Positions 28,038 to 39,742 of a DNA stretch of 64,000 nt are shown here, piece by piece; position 1 is the first letter of the stretch, and every line of letters starts with the position of its first letter. Origin of the DNA: Moesziomyces globuligerus. Lineage: Eukaryota > Basidiomycota > Ustilaginomycetes > Ustilaginales > Ustilaginaceae. Location: the NCBI GenBank assembly GCA_030849465.1, contig JARVLF010000015.1:682001-746000 (forward strand), written 5' to 3'. The position numbers and the translations under genes were made by a program. Under the pieces are notes generated by a model, which saw nothing but the letters and a program-made list of their open reading frames with translations, was not told the origin of the DNA and made no database searches.

Positions 28038-31000
28038 AGAGAGGACCCATCTCCGTTCCTACCGCTGTATCTTTTCAATTCCGCCCCGTGTTTCGCTCCC
28101 TCGGTCCGCCGGTCTTTCAACAGACCCTGTCATGATGAATGCTATTCCTTCCCGATTGTAGCACAGACGTACGTGTGCGTGCCGAGGTGTTGCCGGTCTC
28201 GAAGGGATCGACGATTCCGTCATGGCCGGCGACGAGATGTTTTTCAACATCGGACCTCGGTCTTCCGGACTAGACGGGCGAAGACCCTTTCCGACTTGCG
28301 GTTGTGTCTGCATCCGAACGACAAATCGGCGAGCCCGATGGACTTGGATCTATGAGATCTTGGCAGTCCCGATCCATAAGCCTGTTGCGGCTGGCTGTTG
28401 CCGGCTTGCCTCGATGGGTGATTCGGGCCCAACGCAAGGGGGGGACCCGATGGAGATCGCGACTTGCCGATGCGGAGGCAGCCGAGGAGACCGATTGAAC
28501 CCAAGCGCCGTCGGAAGCGCTGGCCGTGCTCAAGGCGCTTCTCGCGTCTGAGCCGAGGCCGACCGCATAAGCTTCTGCGAACATGCACATGGGCGTTGCG
28601 GTACCATGCCCTTGGCACAGAGCTTGCAGCTCGGCTTGCTACAGAGGGGTCCGTCCGCAACAAGCTTCGCGAGCCGCCGAAAGCATCTCGACGCGCCTGC
28701 CATGTCCAGGTTTCCCTCTGCCGATAACGTTACTGTATCCGGCCTTTTTATTTCAAGCCTTCGCTGGGGGAGGATTCTGCTTCAGGGCTGGGTATGATAC
28801 GTAGCAAGCTACGCGTGCAACGAGGTGGGTTCGATGCGCTTTGGTGGCTGGGGACTCGGGTGATGAAGGGAGGCGTCTCGAATGATGCACGCAACCCACC
28901 TTGTGGTACACACGCGCCAGATCATTCGGTCGACCTCGCCTTCGAAGCTCGAATGCGCAACGCAACGATGTGGGTTCGGTAACATCCGATCGGACATGCC
29001 TTTCACGAGCACAGCCCATGTGTTCTAGACGAAGCTAGGCTCCGCATGATAGTGGCGTACAATGCAGAGCCCATGCCGTCGAGGGCAAATGGTCGGGTAT
29101 CAAAGCCAAGGCTGATACCAGAGCGGAGCCGGATCGATAGGCGAGCCGCGGTCGGCCGGGTTGTGGTTCACACGACGCAGGGGAAAAGGGAAAGGCCCAT
29201 ACTAGGCCAACGGGCATCGGATCGATGAGACCAGGGATGGAACGAGGTGTCGGTCTCGGCACAGATCGCTTCGGGAAGCAGAAGGTCGCAGAGCGGCGCC
29301 TCGCCCAGCCCGAGCGGCCCAGCATTGCGCCACTGGTGAGCATGTGCCACGCCCGGAGCGGGTTGCGGTGGCGCAAAGCGCTTTGACACCGAAGTCAACG
29401 TGATGTTCGGCAGAAGCTTAGACATTGATGGCCGGCAAAGCAGCGGGCGCAATCGGGCGGTCTCGCCAAACTCCTTTTTTTCCCAGTCCGTGCTCCTTAC
29501 ACTTCGGAAGCTCATCCGGAACAACGCCCTGAAGCTAAGGATATCTGAAAAGCTCCCTCCCGCCACCGCAACAAGCGAATGCCGAGTCTTTCGGCTGCGT
29601 TGCGTTCAAACCGTGGTCAGATGTGTGCTACTGAACTCTGTGACTGCACGCTCAGGCCGCTTCCGACGCATACAACATCGGCGCATCACTTCACCCTCGA
29701 CGCATCGGACGGGCCGACACCGCCTGCGGCCTCTCGACTCTTCCGTCGTGCTGTCAAGCCGTCGAATTTGCACCCAACCGGGGCCTCTGAGTGGCACCCG
29801 AACGATGATGTGGACCCTGGGCCGGCGTACCTCGAGCGAGCGCGTTGCCGGCTTCTGCGTGTTGCAGTTTCCAGCCGTTGCGGGGCACTGCATCTTGCGT
29901 TCGCCGACGTTTTCCGCCACATCGGCCACTGCAATGCCATGCCAGATGCATGGTTCATGGGGCTTCACGGATCTGACAGGTCAACACGCCAGGCCTAATG
30001 ATTGAGGGCTTTGCATTCAGCCACGTCCGCCAGAGGCAGCAGGTTTGCACGCCCCGCCGCCCGACGCCTGACGAGTCTGGGCGTTCGAGTAGCGGCTGCA
30101 AGGCGGACATCGATTTTTTTTCTTCGAGTCTGCTCTGCGGAAAATCAGAAAATCGACCCACGCTACACTGCAGATGGAGGCGGACTTTCGAATTGCTTGG
30201 TGCGGCGTGCAGAACTGAGCATGCGTGGCTCGAGCCGCAATGCAGCGTGCCGCCACTTTGGACTCGAATCGCATCGGCCATCCTGGCAACCTGAGGCTGG
30301 CTGGCTCCAGGAATGATGCTCTAGACTACTTAGAGCAGCGGCCTTTGCGGAAGAAGCCCTTGTCGCTGCACGAGTTGCGTTGCATTCGAAAGAGAGTGCA
30401 GATGCGTTATCGTTACCCACGAGTCCGACTCGTGCATGGCCTCACTTGACTCCGCTCGATCTTTGTGCGGCACCAATTCGATTTGGCCTTTTCTTTTAAA
30501 AAAAAATCCGTCCAACACGTCGTGGTGGAGCGTTTCCTGTGGCGTCGCTGCCGGCTTCTGTGGTTGCTGTCAACGGCCGTACGCGTCTTGGACGAGCTGC
30601 AGGGCTCATGCGGGACGCGTGTTTTCCCAACGTCCCCGAGTGCATGGGATCGTTTCGCAAGCGACGGCAATCATCCGCATGCCCACCGAACGATTCGTTG
30701 GCATTGGATCCAATCGCGCGACCTCGAACCGAACGAGCCCGTGTGGCTGGCTGGCTTCGGAACCGCCCGTCGCTGCGACCCGTGGACCACAGCTTCTTAC
30801 CGAATGCAGACGAGGTGAGGCAAGGATTGACGACTAGCAGAGTTGAGGAGGACCCTTCCTGGCTGCTCGTTAGCGACTGTCACAGGGCTCCCTGCAGCCG
30901 CCACTTTAGACTAGCGCCTGACTGGGGGGCATGGGCATGGGAGAAGACAAGCCGACGGTCGATTGCAGAGCGAGCGACGATGCAACGCTTCTGGCCTGCA

Positions 31001-32273
31001 CTGGCCTGCATCTAATATGGAATGCATCCATGCCGTTGCGCCACAATTTTCGCTTGTTGGCGAGCGCCAGAGTGCGTCCCCGGTCACGCACCGACGCTGC
31101 GACCATAGTGTGTGACACAATCCCACCCTGGCGCACAAAAAAAAGCGGCACCGACCGGGACTTCCCCTGCTGTTCCGTCGTGTCTCTGATCTAGAATCCG
31201 ACTGTGCCTTTTTTTTTTCCCCTCCACGGTGTGCTCTGACCGACGGGCCTGTGGAACGGGGCACATGAAATCGACGAGTCCCATCGGGCCTTTTTTTTGT
31301 TGGATAAATAAATTAGAGTTGCCAAGGGTTGGACGTGGCGAAAGCCAGGCCAGGCCAGTCTACCGAAGGGGGCCAAGCGTCGTGCCCTCGATTTCTGGCG
31401 TTGCTCGCCTCGCTCTTTTTTGCACGATCCATCCCTTGTGCATCTCGCTTGGCCTAGCCTCGTGAGAATCGACGACGCCCCCTGGCTGGGCACGCTCGCT
31501 CGCCTCTTTTTTTTTTTTTTTCATTCTGCTCTCGACTTTGGCCCTGCATCACGCTCACGCCCTCGGCGTAGTGCCTGTCGTTGAACGCCCGGGGCCTTGC
31601 CGCTGACAGCCATTCTCCTGTTCGACGTGCAGCAGCAGCCAACGGGTGCGAACAGGCGGAAAAAAAAAAACTTGACTCCTCGCTCGCTCGCTCTCTCGCT
31701 CTCTCGCTCTCTCGCCCTTCGAATGCCCGCATACACTCACCTCACCTCTCTTTGCCGCCAGGTCCAGATTCCGTCCGCCCCGCGCCGGAGCAGCTTCACC
31801 CTTCTGCTTCATGCCCCTCGCTGCAGCCAGCTGCGGGTAGTGGGAATCCCAGACGCGCCTCGCTCTGCACCGGCCCTCGCGTCCCCGTCGGCCAGACCAC
31901 GTCCTGTCACCAATCCTCACCACACCCACCCTCGCCAATCTGCCGGGTTCATTCTGGGGGCTCTCCCATGCTGGCCCTGCTCGTCCCCTCGGCTTGGTGT
32001 TGATCAAGACTACATAAACGACCCATGTCTAGCAGCCATCTCCTCGCGATACGTTGATCCGTCCCATCCTCTTCACTTGCTGTCGCCTCCTCCTCCGATC
32101 GTGGTCGCGTTCGCCTCCCACATCCCCCGGTTCCCAGCTCACCCGCTCCCATCGAAGCGTGTGCTCCCCTCGCTGGATCGTCCGACGACAACCACTCTTG
32201 TCAAATCCCTACCAGGCTCCACGCCACTCCTAGACTCCAAGGTCCACCAGAGACCTAGTACACATCGTTCAAG
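28038..32273. other. 4.2-kb gene-free region
   Basis: Many short open frames lie on both strands, the longest of about 200 codons (29400-30005). None has recognisable domains, sensible composition or splice-linked partners. Homopolymer T or A runs are frequent from 30112 onward, for example at 30493, 31136, 31209, 31290, 31506 and 31661, and a CTCG/CTCT microsatellite sits at 31679-31714. The last 600 bases before the next ATG are C/T-rich, as in basidiomycete leaders. I see no tRNA, rRNA or transposon here. Confidence 0.6.
31679..31714. repeat. CTCGCTCG/CTCTCTCG microsatellite
   Basis: Tandem CTCG and CTCTCG units in a C/T-rich stretch upstream of the DUF6534 gene. Confidence 0.7.
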
Positions 32274-33492
32274 ATGGCGGACATCGCGCCCATCATGACC
32301 AAGTTCCCCGCCATGGACCTCTCGTAAGTGTCCAATGTGACGTCCCCCCTCCTGTGGAGTATCGTGCGGATTCCGCTGCGACAATCGTGCTGACCTGCAA
32401 CGCATACCGCTCTCGATCCATGAATTCAGGCTGGGTTGCATGTACATCGGCGTCATGCTCAACGTCTGGCTCTTCGGTTTCTCGATCGTGCAGGCGTACA
32501 TCTATTACGTCCACTTCAAGACCGACAAGCCCTTCATGAGGTACTTTGTGCTCTTCCTCATGATCGCCGATACGATCAACGCCGTCTTTGACCAGGTCTT
32601 CATGTACCAGTACCTGGTCTCGAACTTCGGCAACCTCACCTACGCCACCAAGAGCAACCGTGCCTTTGCTGCCGACCCCGTCATGACCGGTATCATCGCC
32701 TTCTCCACGCAGCTCTTCTTCGCCTGGCGTGTGTACAAGCTGATGCACTCGAAGATCATGCCCGCCTTTATCTGCATCGGCGCGGCCATCTCGCTGCTCA
32801 GCGCCATTGGCACCACGATCGGCGTCGAGATTGTGCTCTTTTTCCAGGAGTTCCAGAAGTTCCAAGTGGTGGTCATTCTGTGGCTCGGCTTTGCGGCGCT
32901 GACCGACGTGCTCATCACGGGCTCGCTCGTCTTTACGCTCAACAAGTCGCGCACCGGATTCGCCGCTACGGACGACGTGATCACCAAGCTGATCCGCATG
33001 ACGCTGCAGACGGGTGCGCTCACCACGCTCTTTGCCATCATCGACCTCATCCTCTTCCTCGCCTCGACCACGACGCTCCACCTGGTGTTCAACCTGCCGC
33101 TCGCCAAGCTCTACGTCAACTCGCTGCTGTCTACGCTCAACGCGCGCGTGACGATCGGCGCCGGCGCCCAGCAGTACACGATGGAGGGCTCGGTGAGCGA
33201 CAATGCGCGACGAGGCATCTCGACCCGCACCAAGCGATCCAACGTCTTCCGCCCCGGTGGAAACAAGCAGCCCACCATCATCCGCACGCACGCCTCGCAG
33301 CACGACGTCGAGAACGGTCTCGCCGAGTACAGCAGCCAGGAGCAGTTTGAGACGGGCATCCACATCAAGACGATCGAAGAGACGTTCGAGGAGCGCCACG
33401 ACGGCGACGGCCTCGGCGGCTTTGACTCGAGCTCGCACAACGACTCGCTCCCGGCGCTGGAGAAGAGCCGCGGCGACCACGAGTCGATCTAG
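32274..33492 (+). CDS. DUF6534-type seven-helix integral membrane protein
   Basis: Exons 32274-32323 and 32430-33492, split by a GTAAGT...TTCAG intron, encode 370 residues. The first exon supplies MADIAPIMTKFPAMDLS. About seven membrane helices follow, including MYIGVMLNVWLFGFSIVQAY, FVLFLMIADTINAVFDQVF, IIAFSTQLFFAWRVYKLM, AFICIGAAISLLSAIGTTIG, VVVILWLGFAALTDVLITGS and TTLFAIIDLILFLASTTTLH. The segment NLPLAKLYVNSLLSTLNAR is the hallmark C-terminal motif of this large basidiomycete family. A hydrophilic tail of about 100 residues, rich in acidic and Ser residues, follows. Its biochemical role is not known for the family; a receptor-like role is sometimes assumed, not shown. Confidence 0.9.
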
Positions 33493-34322
33493 AGTGCACC
33501 CCCCACCTTTCTCGCAGGCACTCGTTCTTTCTTTATCCAAAAGAGACAAGCATACCCCGTATCTCGCGCGCTCGCGCAGATCACCCCCTCAGCCGCAGTA
33601 TTGGCCTTTTTTCCTTTCACATCGCATGGTCCCCCATCGTTTATCGCACACTGGTCACCCTTCGGGTTTTGTAGCTCCCATCCCCACGTTTCCTAGCCAT
33701 GAACAGAGCATCTTCTCCACTTGGGCCATCGCCTTCTTCCAGCGTGTCAAAAGTGCGTGCGTGCCTGCCGATCTAGCCTGGTTCCTTTGGAGGTACGTAC
33801 GGTGGAAAGAGCGAGGGGGTGATGAGAGGCTGCTGTGTGACTTTGGCACCCTCTTTGGTGCCTGCTCGGGCGGCTGTCGAAGGGTGGTGGGATGGTGTGG
33901 GGGCGGGGGGAAAGAGTCGTATGGCTGAGGTGGCCCGATGGGGTGCATGTTCGGAAGCATCGGCAGACGAGATTTTCGGGATATCGGGTTGTGCCGGACG
34001 GCAGAGCAACGCGAGCGCAGAGGAGAGTGCAGATGAGCTGACCCAATTCCACGGCGGGTTCGGCTTTCATGGACGTCACACACGTTTCAGCGCTTTCCGA
34101 GGGTACTCTGATGCTCGCGATTTCACAGCAAGCGACTCGGTGCTCCACCTGTTCGACCTTGATCCCTCGCACCCATCACGCTCAAGCTCACCCTCACACA
34201 CCGCTCGGTCTCGTCCGATCCTATTCGAAAGCCTCCGTGCGCCGGCATACACAAAGGCAGCACCTGCTGTTGACTCCACGTCTCGGCCCTTGCACGGCGC
34301 TGGTCCCAGGTTCTGACCGTGC
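33493..34322. other. intergenic region before the carrier gene
   Basis: 830 bases; G-rich around 33893-33912. No gene is seen. Confidence 0.5.
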
Positions 34323-35818
34323 ATGGACGGCGGGAGGCATCGAGGTGGCGGTGATCAGAGCGCAGCGGTGATGGGTGCGCCAGGATGTAGTCACTACGGG
34401 TGCCCGTGCCACACGATCGCACATCAATCACCAGCCGGACCATCACGCCGTCAACCACATCCCCCCTCGGCACCCTCACCAGGGCCCCAATCAACGTCCA
34501 CCCAGACCGCGGAGCATCCGCGGCGGTATCCGATCCACTCGCCGGTGGAGTCGCAGCAAGGATCGCGCTCGCTGTACGCCAGGACGGTCGACTGGGCTCG
34601 GTCGTACCGCTGGACCAAGGACGAGGTGGACGACTTTCTGCTCGCCAACCGCACCGTCGTGACTGCCGGCACCGCCTCGCTCGTCTCGACCGCAGCGTCG
34701 TTTCCGTTTGACTCGGTCAAGTCGCGGCTGCAGGTGCGCGACTATCCGTCGATCTGGGCATGCGCCAAGTCGGTGGTGCGCGAGGAAGGCATTCGCGGCT
34801 TTTTCCGCGGCGTCACCATCCCGCTCATCACCATCTCGTTTGTACGCACCTCGTCCTTCTCCATCTACTACAACACCAAGGCACATCTGCATCGTCAGCA
34901 CATCTTCTCCGACTCGTCGCGGCTCATCCACACCGCGCTCTCCGGCGCGGCGGGCGGCGCGACGAGCGGCATCATCATCTCGTGCGGATCCGCCCCCTTT
35001 GAACTGGTCAAGGTGCAACGCCAGTTGGAATACCTCATCGCCGTCCAGAAGGGCTTGGTGAAGAAGGCGCCACCGGGAGGTGCGGGTGGTAGGACGTTTG
35101 TGCCGCAGTCGGGTTTCCAGGCGGCCGCCAATATCTACCGCAACTTTGGCGGCATCAAGGGCTTCTACATGGGCTTCCCGCTGCACATGGCGCGCGACAC
35201 GCTGGGCACCGCGCTCTACTTTGGCTTCTACGACACCATCCGTCGCCTCGTCTCGCGTCACTCCAAGACGGATCCCGGCCGCGCGAGTCCGAGCCTGTAC
35301 GGCATTCCGGGACCGGTGGTCTCGTTCCTCTCGGGCTCGAGCGCAGGCATTCTCTCGTGGCTCATCGTATACCCCGTCGACCTGATCAAGACAAAGGTGC
35401 AGCGCGATGCGCTCGCCGGCAACAAACGCCAGTTCACCGGCTGGCAGGTCTTCCTCCACATGATCAAGCAGCGTCCCCCAATACCGGAGCGCTCCGACTC
35501 GCCCGCCTCGTCCACGGCGCTCAAGACCGACACCCTCCTCACCCGATTCCTCCGCCTCTATCGCGGTCTCGGCGTCTCGGCTCTCCGAAGCTTCATCTCG
35601 TAAGTACCCAACCCCCCCTTGTCCCCCGAGGGTGCTTGCATTGTCGGCCTTGAAACAGTCTGGACTGACGATGTGCGAAATGTCTCCTTGCTTCTTTCCT
35701 CTCCGTTTTGGCTAGCCACGGTCTCACATGGACGCTCATCGAATCCATCTCGGCAAAGATCTCGGAGCGCACGGGCAAGGCGGTCTCGTACGCCCCGGAC
35801 AGCCGTCGCGAGGACTGA
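34323..35818 (+). CDS. mitochondrial carrier family transporter
   Basis: Exons 34323-35599 and 35716-35818 (GTAAGT...GCTAG) encode 459 residues. Three carrier repeats are marked by the P-x-[DE]-x-x-[KR] signatures PFDSVKSRLQ (residue 128 onward), PFELVKVQRQ and PVDLIKTKVQ, with helix pairs in between (GGIKGFYMGFPLHMARDTLG). The second exon restores the last helix (HGLTWTLIESIS). The N-terminal ~90 residues are polar, His/Pro/Ser-rich and variable, and the start could be a later Met. An unusually long hydrophilic segment (about 375-410) lies before the last helix pair. The transported substrate cannot be told by eye; the inner membrane is the expected location. Confidence 0.92.
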
Positions 35819-36031
35819 GTCTCTTTCCCCCTCCTCCTTTCTTTCTCTCTCTCTCTCTCTTGCAAGGGCACGTCGACGAAAATGCGAGTTGCCATCTCTG
35901 CTCTGCGTGCTGCTACGCAGTCTCAATCTCGCGTGGTGACGACAGCGGAAGCGGTCAGGGTGGGGATCCGAGCAGGACTGCTTCGTGAGCTTGGGACGCG
36001 GGCTGACAAAAGGTAGATTTTCGAGCGCGCC

Positions 36032-36050
36032 GGGGGGGGGGGGGGGGGGG
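36032..36050. repeat. poly-G tract
   Basis: About 19 consecutive G, four bases beyond the stop codon of the NDUFAF3-like gene (poly-C in the sense of that gene, in its 3' untranslated region). Confidence 0.85.
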
Positions 36051-36053
36051 TTG

Positions 36054-37036
36054 TCAGGCCTTGCCCGAGAGGAGGCGTTCGAGCTGCTGCGGGGTGAATC
36101 TCTGGCGGGGCGTAGGTTCGGCGGGGATGAGGATGGCTGCGACCTTGCGGCCTTCCTCTGTGAGCATGTTGTAGGTGGATGCCGCATCGTGCTTTTCCAC
36201 CCGTCGGAGGGGCGGAAGGCGAAAGAATCGAGTCCGAACAAGCGTCAGTATCAGTTATCAATGTTGGTCAAGTGTGTTGGTAATGTCGGTTCTTTGCTGT
36301 GTGTGCGGTGTGTGTGTGTGTTTTGGATTGTTTAGGTGTTGTGGGGGTTTGTGCTTACGGTGCTTTGAACGTCGAGTTGGATGCCTAGGTCATTGATGTA
36401 CTGACGGATGGGCGATGGCGGGGGTAGCACGCGCTTGCCTGTGCCAAAGAGGATGATTTCGGGTCTTTGATCCACGAGCTCAAAGATCGCAAAGACCTGC
36501 TTGACCTTTTGGGTGACCTCGAGCTTTTTTCCCGGTGTGACGGATTGGTCGATCCAATCCTCCCAGCCTAAGCCGGAAGGCACTGCGTAGTCTTGGTTGA
36601 GTCGCGGATGGTCGAAGAGAAAGACCTGATTGTTGAGGATCACGAGTGGCTCCGAGAGCACCAGACCATCTTGCAGCGTGATCGTCGATCCCGACGTCGA
36701 AGCGATCGAAACCGTCGACGTCGGTGTCGACGATTCGAGGATGTTGAAGAAATCATCGTACACCGTTCGATGCTGCCCCGTATTCGGCTTGCCTCCCGGA
36801 TCATCCGATGGCAAACCCACCACTGTGCTTGTAGAGAAATCCGCAGAGCGCGCAGCAACGTTGCGCCTCGCAACAGCATGGCGGTCGAAACCAAAGTTGC
36901 GGCTCAAAGCAATGTTGTGGTTCAAACCAACGTCGTGGTTGAAACCAGCGTTGGCGATCCGGCCGGCGTTGCGAGACGCAACCTTGATCGAGTCGGTGGA
37001 TCGCACCGCCGAGCGCAGCGCGTGTATCGCCTTCAT
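36054..37036 (-). CDS. NDUFAF3-like (DUF498/Mth938) mitochondrial protein
   Basis: Exon 1, 37036-36359, and exon 2, 36191-36054, are joined in phase 0 (GTAAGC...AAAAG) to give 271 residues. The DUF498 domain covers roughly 165-260: RPEIILFGTGKRVLPPPSP, IRQYINDLGIQLDVQST, then DAASTYNMLTEEGRKVAAIL from exon 2. In animals this family (NDUFAF3) helps assemble respiratory complex I. The N-terminus (MKAIHALRSAVRSTDSIKV) fits a mitochondrial presequence. Residues about 29-52 form a hexapeptide repeat (AGFNHD, VGLNHN, IALSRN, FGFDRH) encoded by 18-base DNA units. The ATG at 37036 is the first one; the open frame reaches upstream only to a GTG. Confidence 0.88.
36878..36949 (-). repeat. four 18-base tandem repeats in coding sequence
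   Basis: Units such as GTTGTGGTTCAAACCAAC and GTCGTGGTTGAAACCAGC repeat four times with substitutions and no indels. They encode a hexapeptide repeat near the N-terminus of the NDUFAF3-like protein. Confidence 0.8.
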
Positions 37037-37333
37037 GATCGCCGTCCTTTGATCCGTGCAGATGCTGTATCGCCGACCGAGGATGATGGTGCGACAAAGC
37101 GTCGTAGCAGGTCTTTGTGAAATCAATGTGGAGGAAAGGTGTGCTGTCAAGCTCACTCTTGGTAAGCCGTCACGTGCCTCTGCCTGGACCCTGAACCCAC
37201 TCCCTCGCTCCTCTCGGCTCACCCCCACACCTCACTTTCATCTTCAGTCGATCTCAACCACAGCCACGCTAACCGGTTCGGAGATGTGCGCTGTATCATT
37301 CTCAACGGTGCTCCCACAGGTGGTGTCGCTGTA

Positions 37334-39742
37334 CTAGGCGAGGACGACTTCGTCGTGGGCATGGTCCGCGTGTTGGTTACGCTTGCGCTCGTGCGTCTTG
37401 CGGTGCCGACTAGCCTGGTCGGGGCGGCTGAAGCACTTGCCGCACTCTTCGCAGCGGAAGGGCTTGACGCCTGTATGCGTACGCATGTGCTTGGTCAAGT
37501 TGCTGCTCTCCGCAAACGCCTTGTCGCAGCCGGGAAAGCTGCAGACGAAAGGTTTGCTGCCCGTATGCGTGCGCTTATGGATCGTCAACGACCCCGCGAC
37601 GCTGAACGCCTTACCACATCCCGGGTAGTCGCAGACGTAGGGTCGCTCGAGCGTATGTGTGCGTATGTGCTGCGCAAGCGTATTCTGCTCCGAGAACCGT
37701 TTGCCGCACTCGGGACACTTGAAGGGCCGGTCACCCGTGTGCGTCTGGATGTGCCGCAACACCTTTTGCTTCTGCGTAAACTTCTGCCCCGATGCATGCC
37801 GCGCACATCCAGCCCACCTACACTCGTACTCGGCCTTACCAGACCCGACGTGCGCTCCTTCAATGTGCGCGGTCAGTGCAGCATGCGTATCGAACTGCGC
37901 AGAACATCCCGCCCACCGACAGAAGAGCGGACCAGCATCGCCACTCGTACCACTGCTCTCGCTCGCCTTGCGCTTCTTGGTCTTGCTCTCCCCCTCGCCG
38001 AGCACCGACCCGGTGTGCGACCGCTGCCCCGTGACCTTCTGCGATTTGGAGGGCAGCGCGGGCGTCTCGGCGTGACCGGCGAGATGCGCAGGATGCTGGC
38101 CGAGATGGTCGTGGAGGAGATGCTGCAGGATGGCGAGCGAGAACTTGTCGTTTGGCGCCGCACCGTTCCAAAGCTCCGACCCCGCCATGGGCGGCAGCAT
38201 GCCGTACTCGAGCTTCCCCGGCATTGGGACCTGATGGCAGTCATCCCACAGGCACTCCACCGTTGCATTCGGGCGCTCGCTGCCATCCGCTGCGCCGACG
38301 TGCAGCGGCGCCTGCTTGGCATGCGGCTGGACGGGCTGAAGCAGAGGCTTTGCTTGTGCCTGGGCAGCGTCCGTGTTTTTGGCTGCGAGGTGGGAGTGAT
38401 TGACATGCGCCACCAGCTCCTCGACGGTCCAGAAGCGTTCGTTGCATCCGGCCCACTGGCACAGCTGAGGGCGTGGATCCGCGTGCTGGGTGTCGGAATC
38501 GGCGCCGTAACCGCGCTGCATGTGTGGCGTCCAGTGCGAATGAGGCGCCGCAGTCTGGCACACGTCTGAGCTACACAGCGTCATGGCTGGAGGCAAACAT
38601 CCTCCCTCGCTGGTGTGCAGGTGGGGCTGTTCAAAGGTGCAGTCGTTCCACGACTGTAGCTCGGTGAGGATGTCGTCGAGCGACGGAGCCGCTTGGCTCT
38701 CAAACGGCTGGCCGGAGAGCTTGTGTCTGTCGTGCTGCGAGGGCGTCTGCACATATTCGGACTGCCACGGCCATGCGGTTGCTGGAGAGGCCGAGAGCGG
38801 CTGCGGTGTGACTGCCGAGGAGGCGGTGGAGGAGCGCGAGTACACATGTGCGTGTCCGTGCGCGGGCGACGTCGAGTGCGTGGCGTGGGTCGTAATGCTG
38901 GTCGACGGCGTGTCCGACGGCATGGATGGTGGTGCGAGTTGGTGGACGACGGCATCGTCCGGATGTGCGTGGAAGCCCAGACGCGAGATGTCGGCCGATG
39001 ATGATGTAGAGTTGGTGCACGGATGTGGGGTCTTGCCCACGCAGCACTGTTCCACCGTCGGTGGCATGGAGCAGCAGCAGCAATCCAAGAGTTCCTGAAA
39101 GCTGCCATAGAGCCTGCCGCCTTCCGCCGTGCCAGACGCCACGATGGATCCGCGGCACTCCTGGCACTCCTTGTCAGGATGTCGCGCATGATCCTGAGTG
39201 TGCGTGGCCACCTCGGAGATTGGTGGGACGAGTCGATCACAGCTAGTGGACGGGCGTTTGAGGCTGGGCGAGGCGGAGGATTCGCAGGCCTCGTCGTCGC
39301 AGCAAGCTGGGATGGTGGGGGCAGCGAGGGTGGAGGAGGAGCAGTCGCGGACCGAGCATGCGTCGTCGGAGCAGGGTGAGACGGCGACCTCGCTGCACTC
39401 GGCATCGCTGCAGCATGCGACGGCCGTCGAGCATAGCGCGGCACTCGTCGACGACGTGGCGGCTCCGCAGGTCGGTTCGGTGCAGCTGCTCGAGATGTGG
39501 TGGATGTCGGAGCAGGGCGAAGCCGGCGTGGGCAGCGTGCAGTCATGGCAGTCGTCGGCACACGGGGCTGGCAGGACGGAGTGATCGGCATCGCAGCAAA
39601 CGACACCACGACAGACGGGGCTGTCGACCGCAGGCGCCGCTGGCGGTGCTGGTGAGCACGGCGTGCAGGACGACCTCGCCGTGCGTGGCGCCTTCGCCGC
39701 ACGAGCACGCATCGTCGACGCTCCCGTTGCAGAGATCGTCAT
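37334..39742 (-). CDS. ZAP1: Zap1-like C2H2 zinc-responsive transcription factor
   Basis: Single exon, 802 residues from ATG 39742. The N-terminal ~270 residues are exceptionally Cys/Ser-rich with pairs such as CCDDEACE and CCSDAEC. Two separated fingers (LCQWAGCNERFW...HVNHSH near 425-450; ECLWDDCHQ...HLLHDHL) precede a C-terminal array from about 600. That array runs FCRWAGCSAQF, YECRWAGCARH, FKCPECGKRF, YVCDYPGCGKAF, FVCSFPGCDKAF and FRCEECGKCF, each followed by an H-x3-H pair. This order, W-x-x-C fingers then canonical linked fingers, matches Zap1/ZafA regulators of zinc uptake genes. In yeast the separate fingers sense zinc. The extra N-terminal Cys-rich region is not part of the yeast protein. 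Target genes cannot be seen here. Confidence 0.85.
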   Translation of the reverse strand: MTISATGASTMRARAAKAPRTARSSCTPCSPAPPAAPAVDSPVCRGVVCCDADHSVLPAPCADDCHDCTLPTPASPCSDIHHISSSCTEPTCGAATSSTSAALCSTAVACCSDAECSEVAVSPCSDDACSVRDCSSSTLAAPTIPACCDDEACESSASPSLKRPSTSCDRLVPPISEVATHTQDHARHPDKECQECRGSIVASGTAEGGRLYGSFQELLDCCCCSMPPTVEQCCVGKTPHPCTNSTSSSADISRLGFHAHPDDAVVHQLAPPSMPSDTPSTSITTHATHSTSPAHGHAHVYSRSSTASSAVTPQPLSASPATAWPWQSEYVQTPSQHDRHKLSGQPFESQAAPSLDDILTELQSWNDCTFEQPHLHTSEGGCLPPAMTLCSSDVCQTAAPHSHWTPHMQRGYGADSDTQHADPRPQLCQWAGCNERFWTVEELVAHVNHSHLAAKNTDAAQAQAKPLLQPVQPHAKQAPLHVGAADGSERPNATVECLWDDCHQVPMPGKLEYGMLPPMAGSELWNGAAPNDKFSLAILQHLLHDHLGQHPAHLAGHAETPALPSKSQKVTGQRSHTGSVLGEGESKTKKRKASESSGTSGDAGPLFCRWAGCSAQFDTHAALTAHIEGAHVGSGKAEYECRWAGCARHASGQKFTQKQKVLRHIQTHTGDRPFKCPECGKRFSEQNTLAQHIRTHTLERPYVCDYPGCGKAFSVAGSLTIHKRTHTGSKPFVCSFPGCDKAFAESSNLTKHMRTHTGVKPFRCEECGKCFSRPDQASRHRKTHERKRNQHADHAHDEVVLA

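Noticed and set aside
29400..30005. 201-codon frame in the gene-free region
   Set aside because: Composition is random-like, there is no domain and no splice-linked partner; nearby frames of similar length occur on both strands.
32293..33549. 418-codon minus-strand frame
   Set aside because: Antisense to the membrane protein gene, with highly charged, repetitive composition and no domain.
37286..38569. 427-codon plus-strand frame
   Set aside because: It overlaps the zinc-finger array of the Zap1-like gene on the opposite strand and has Arg/Leu-rich composition typical of an antisense shadow.
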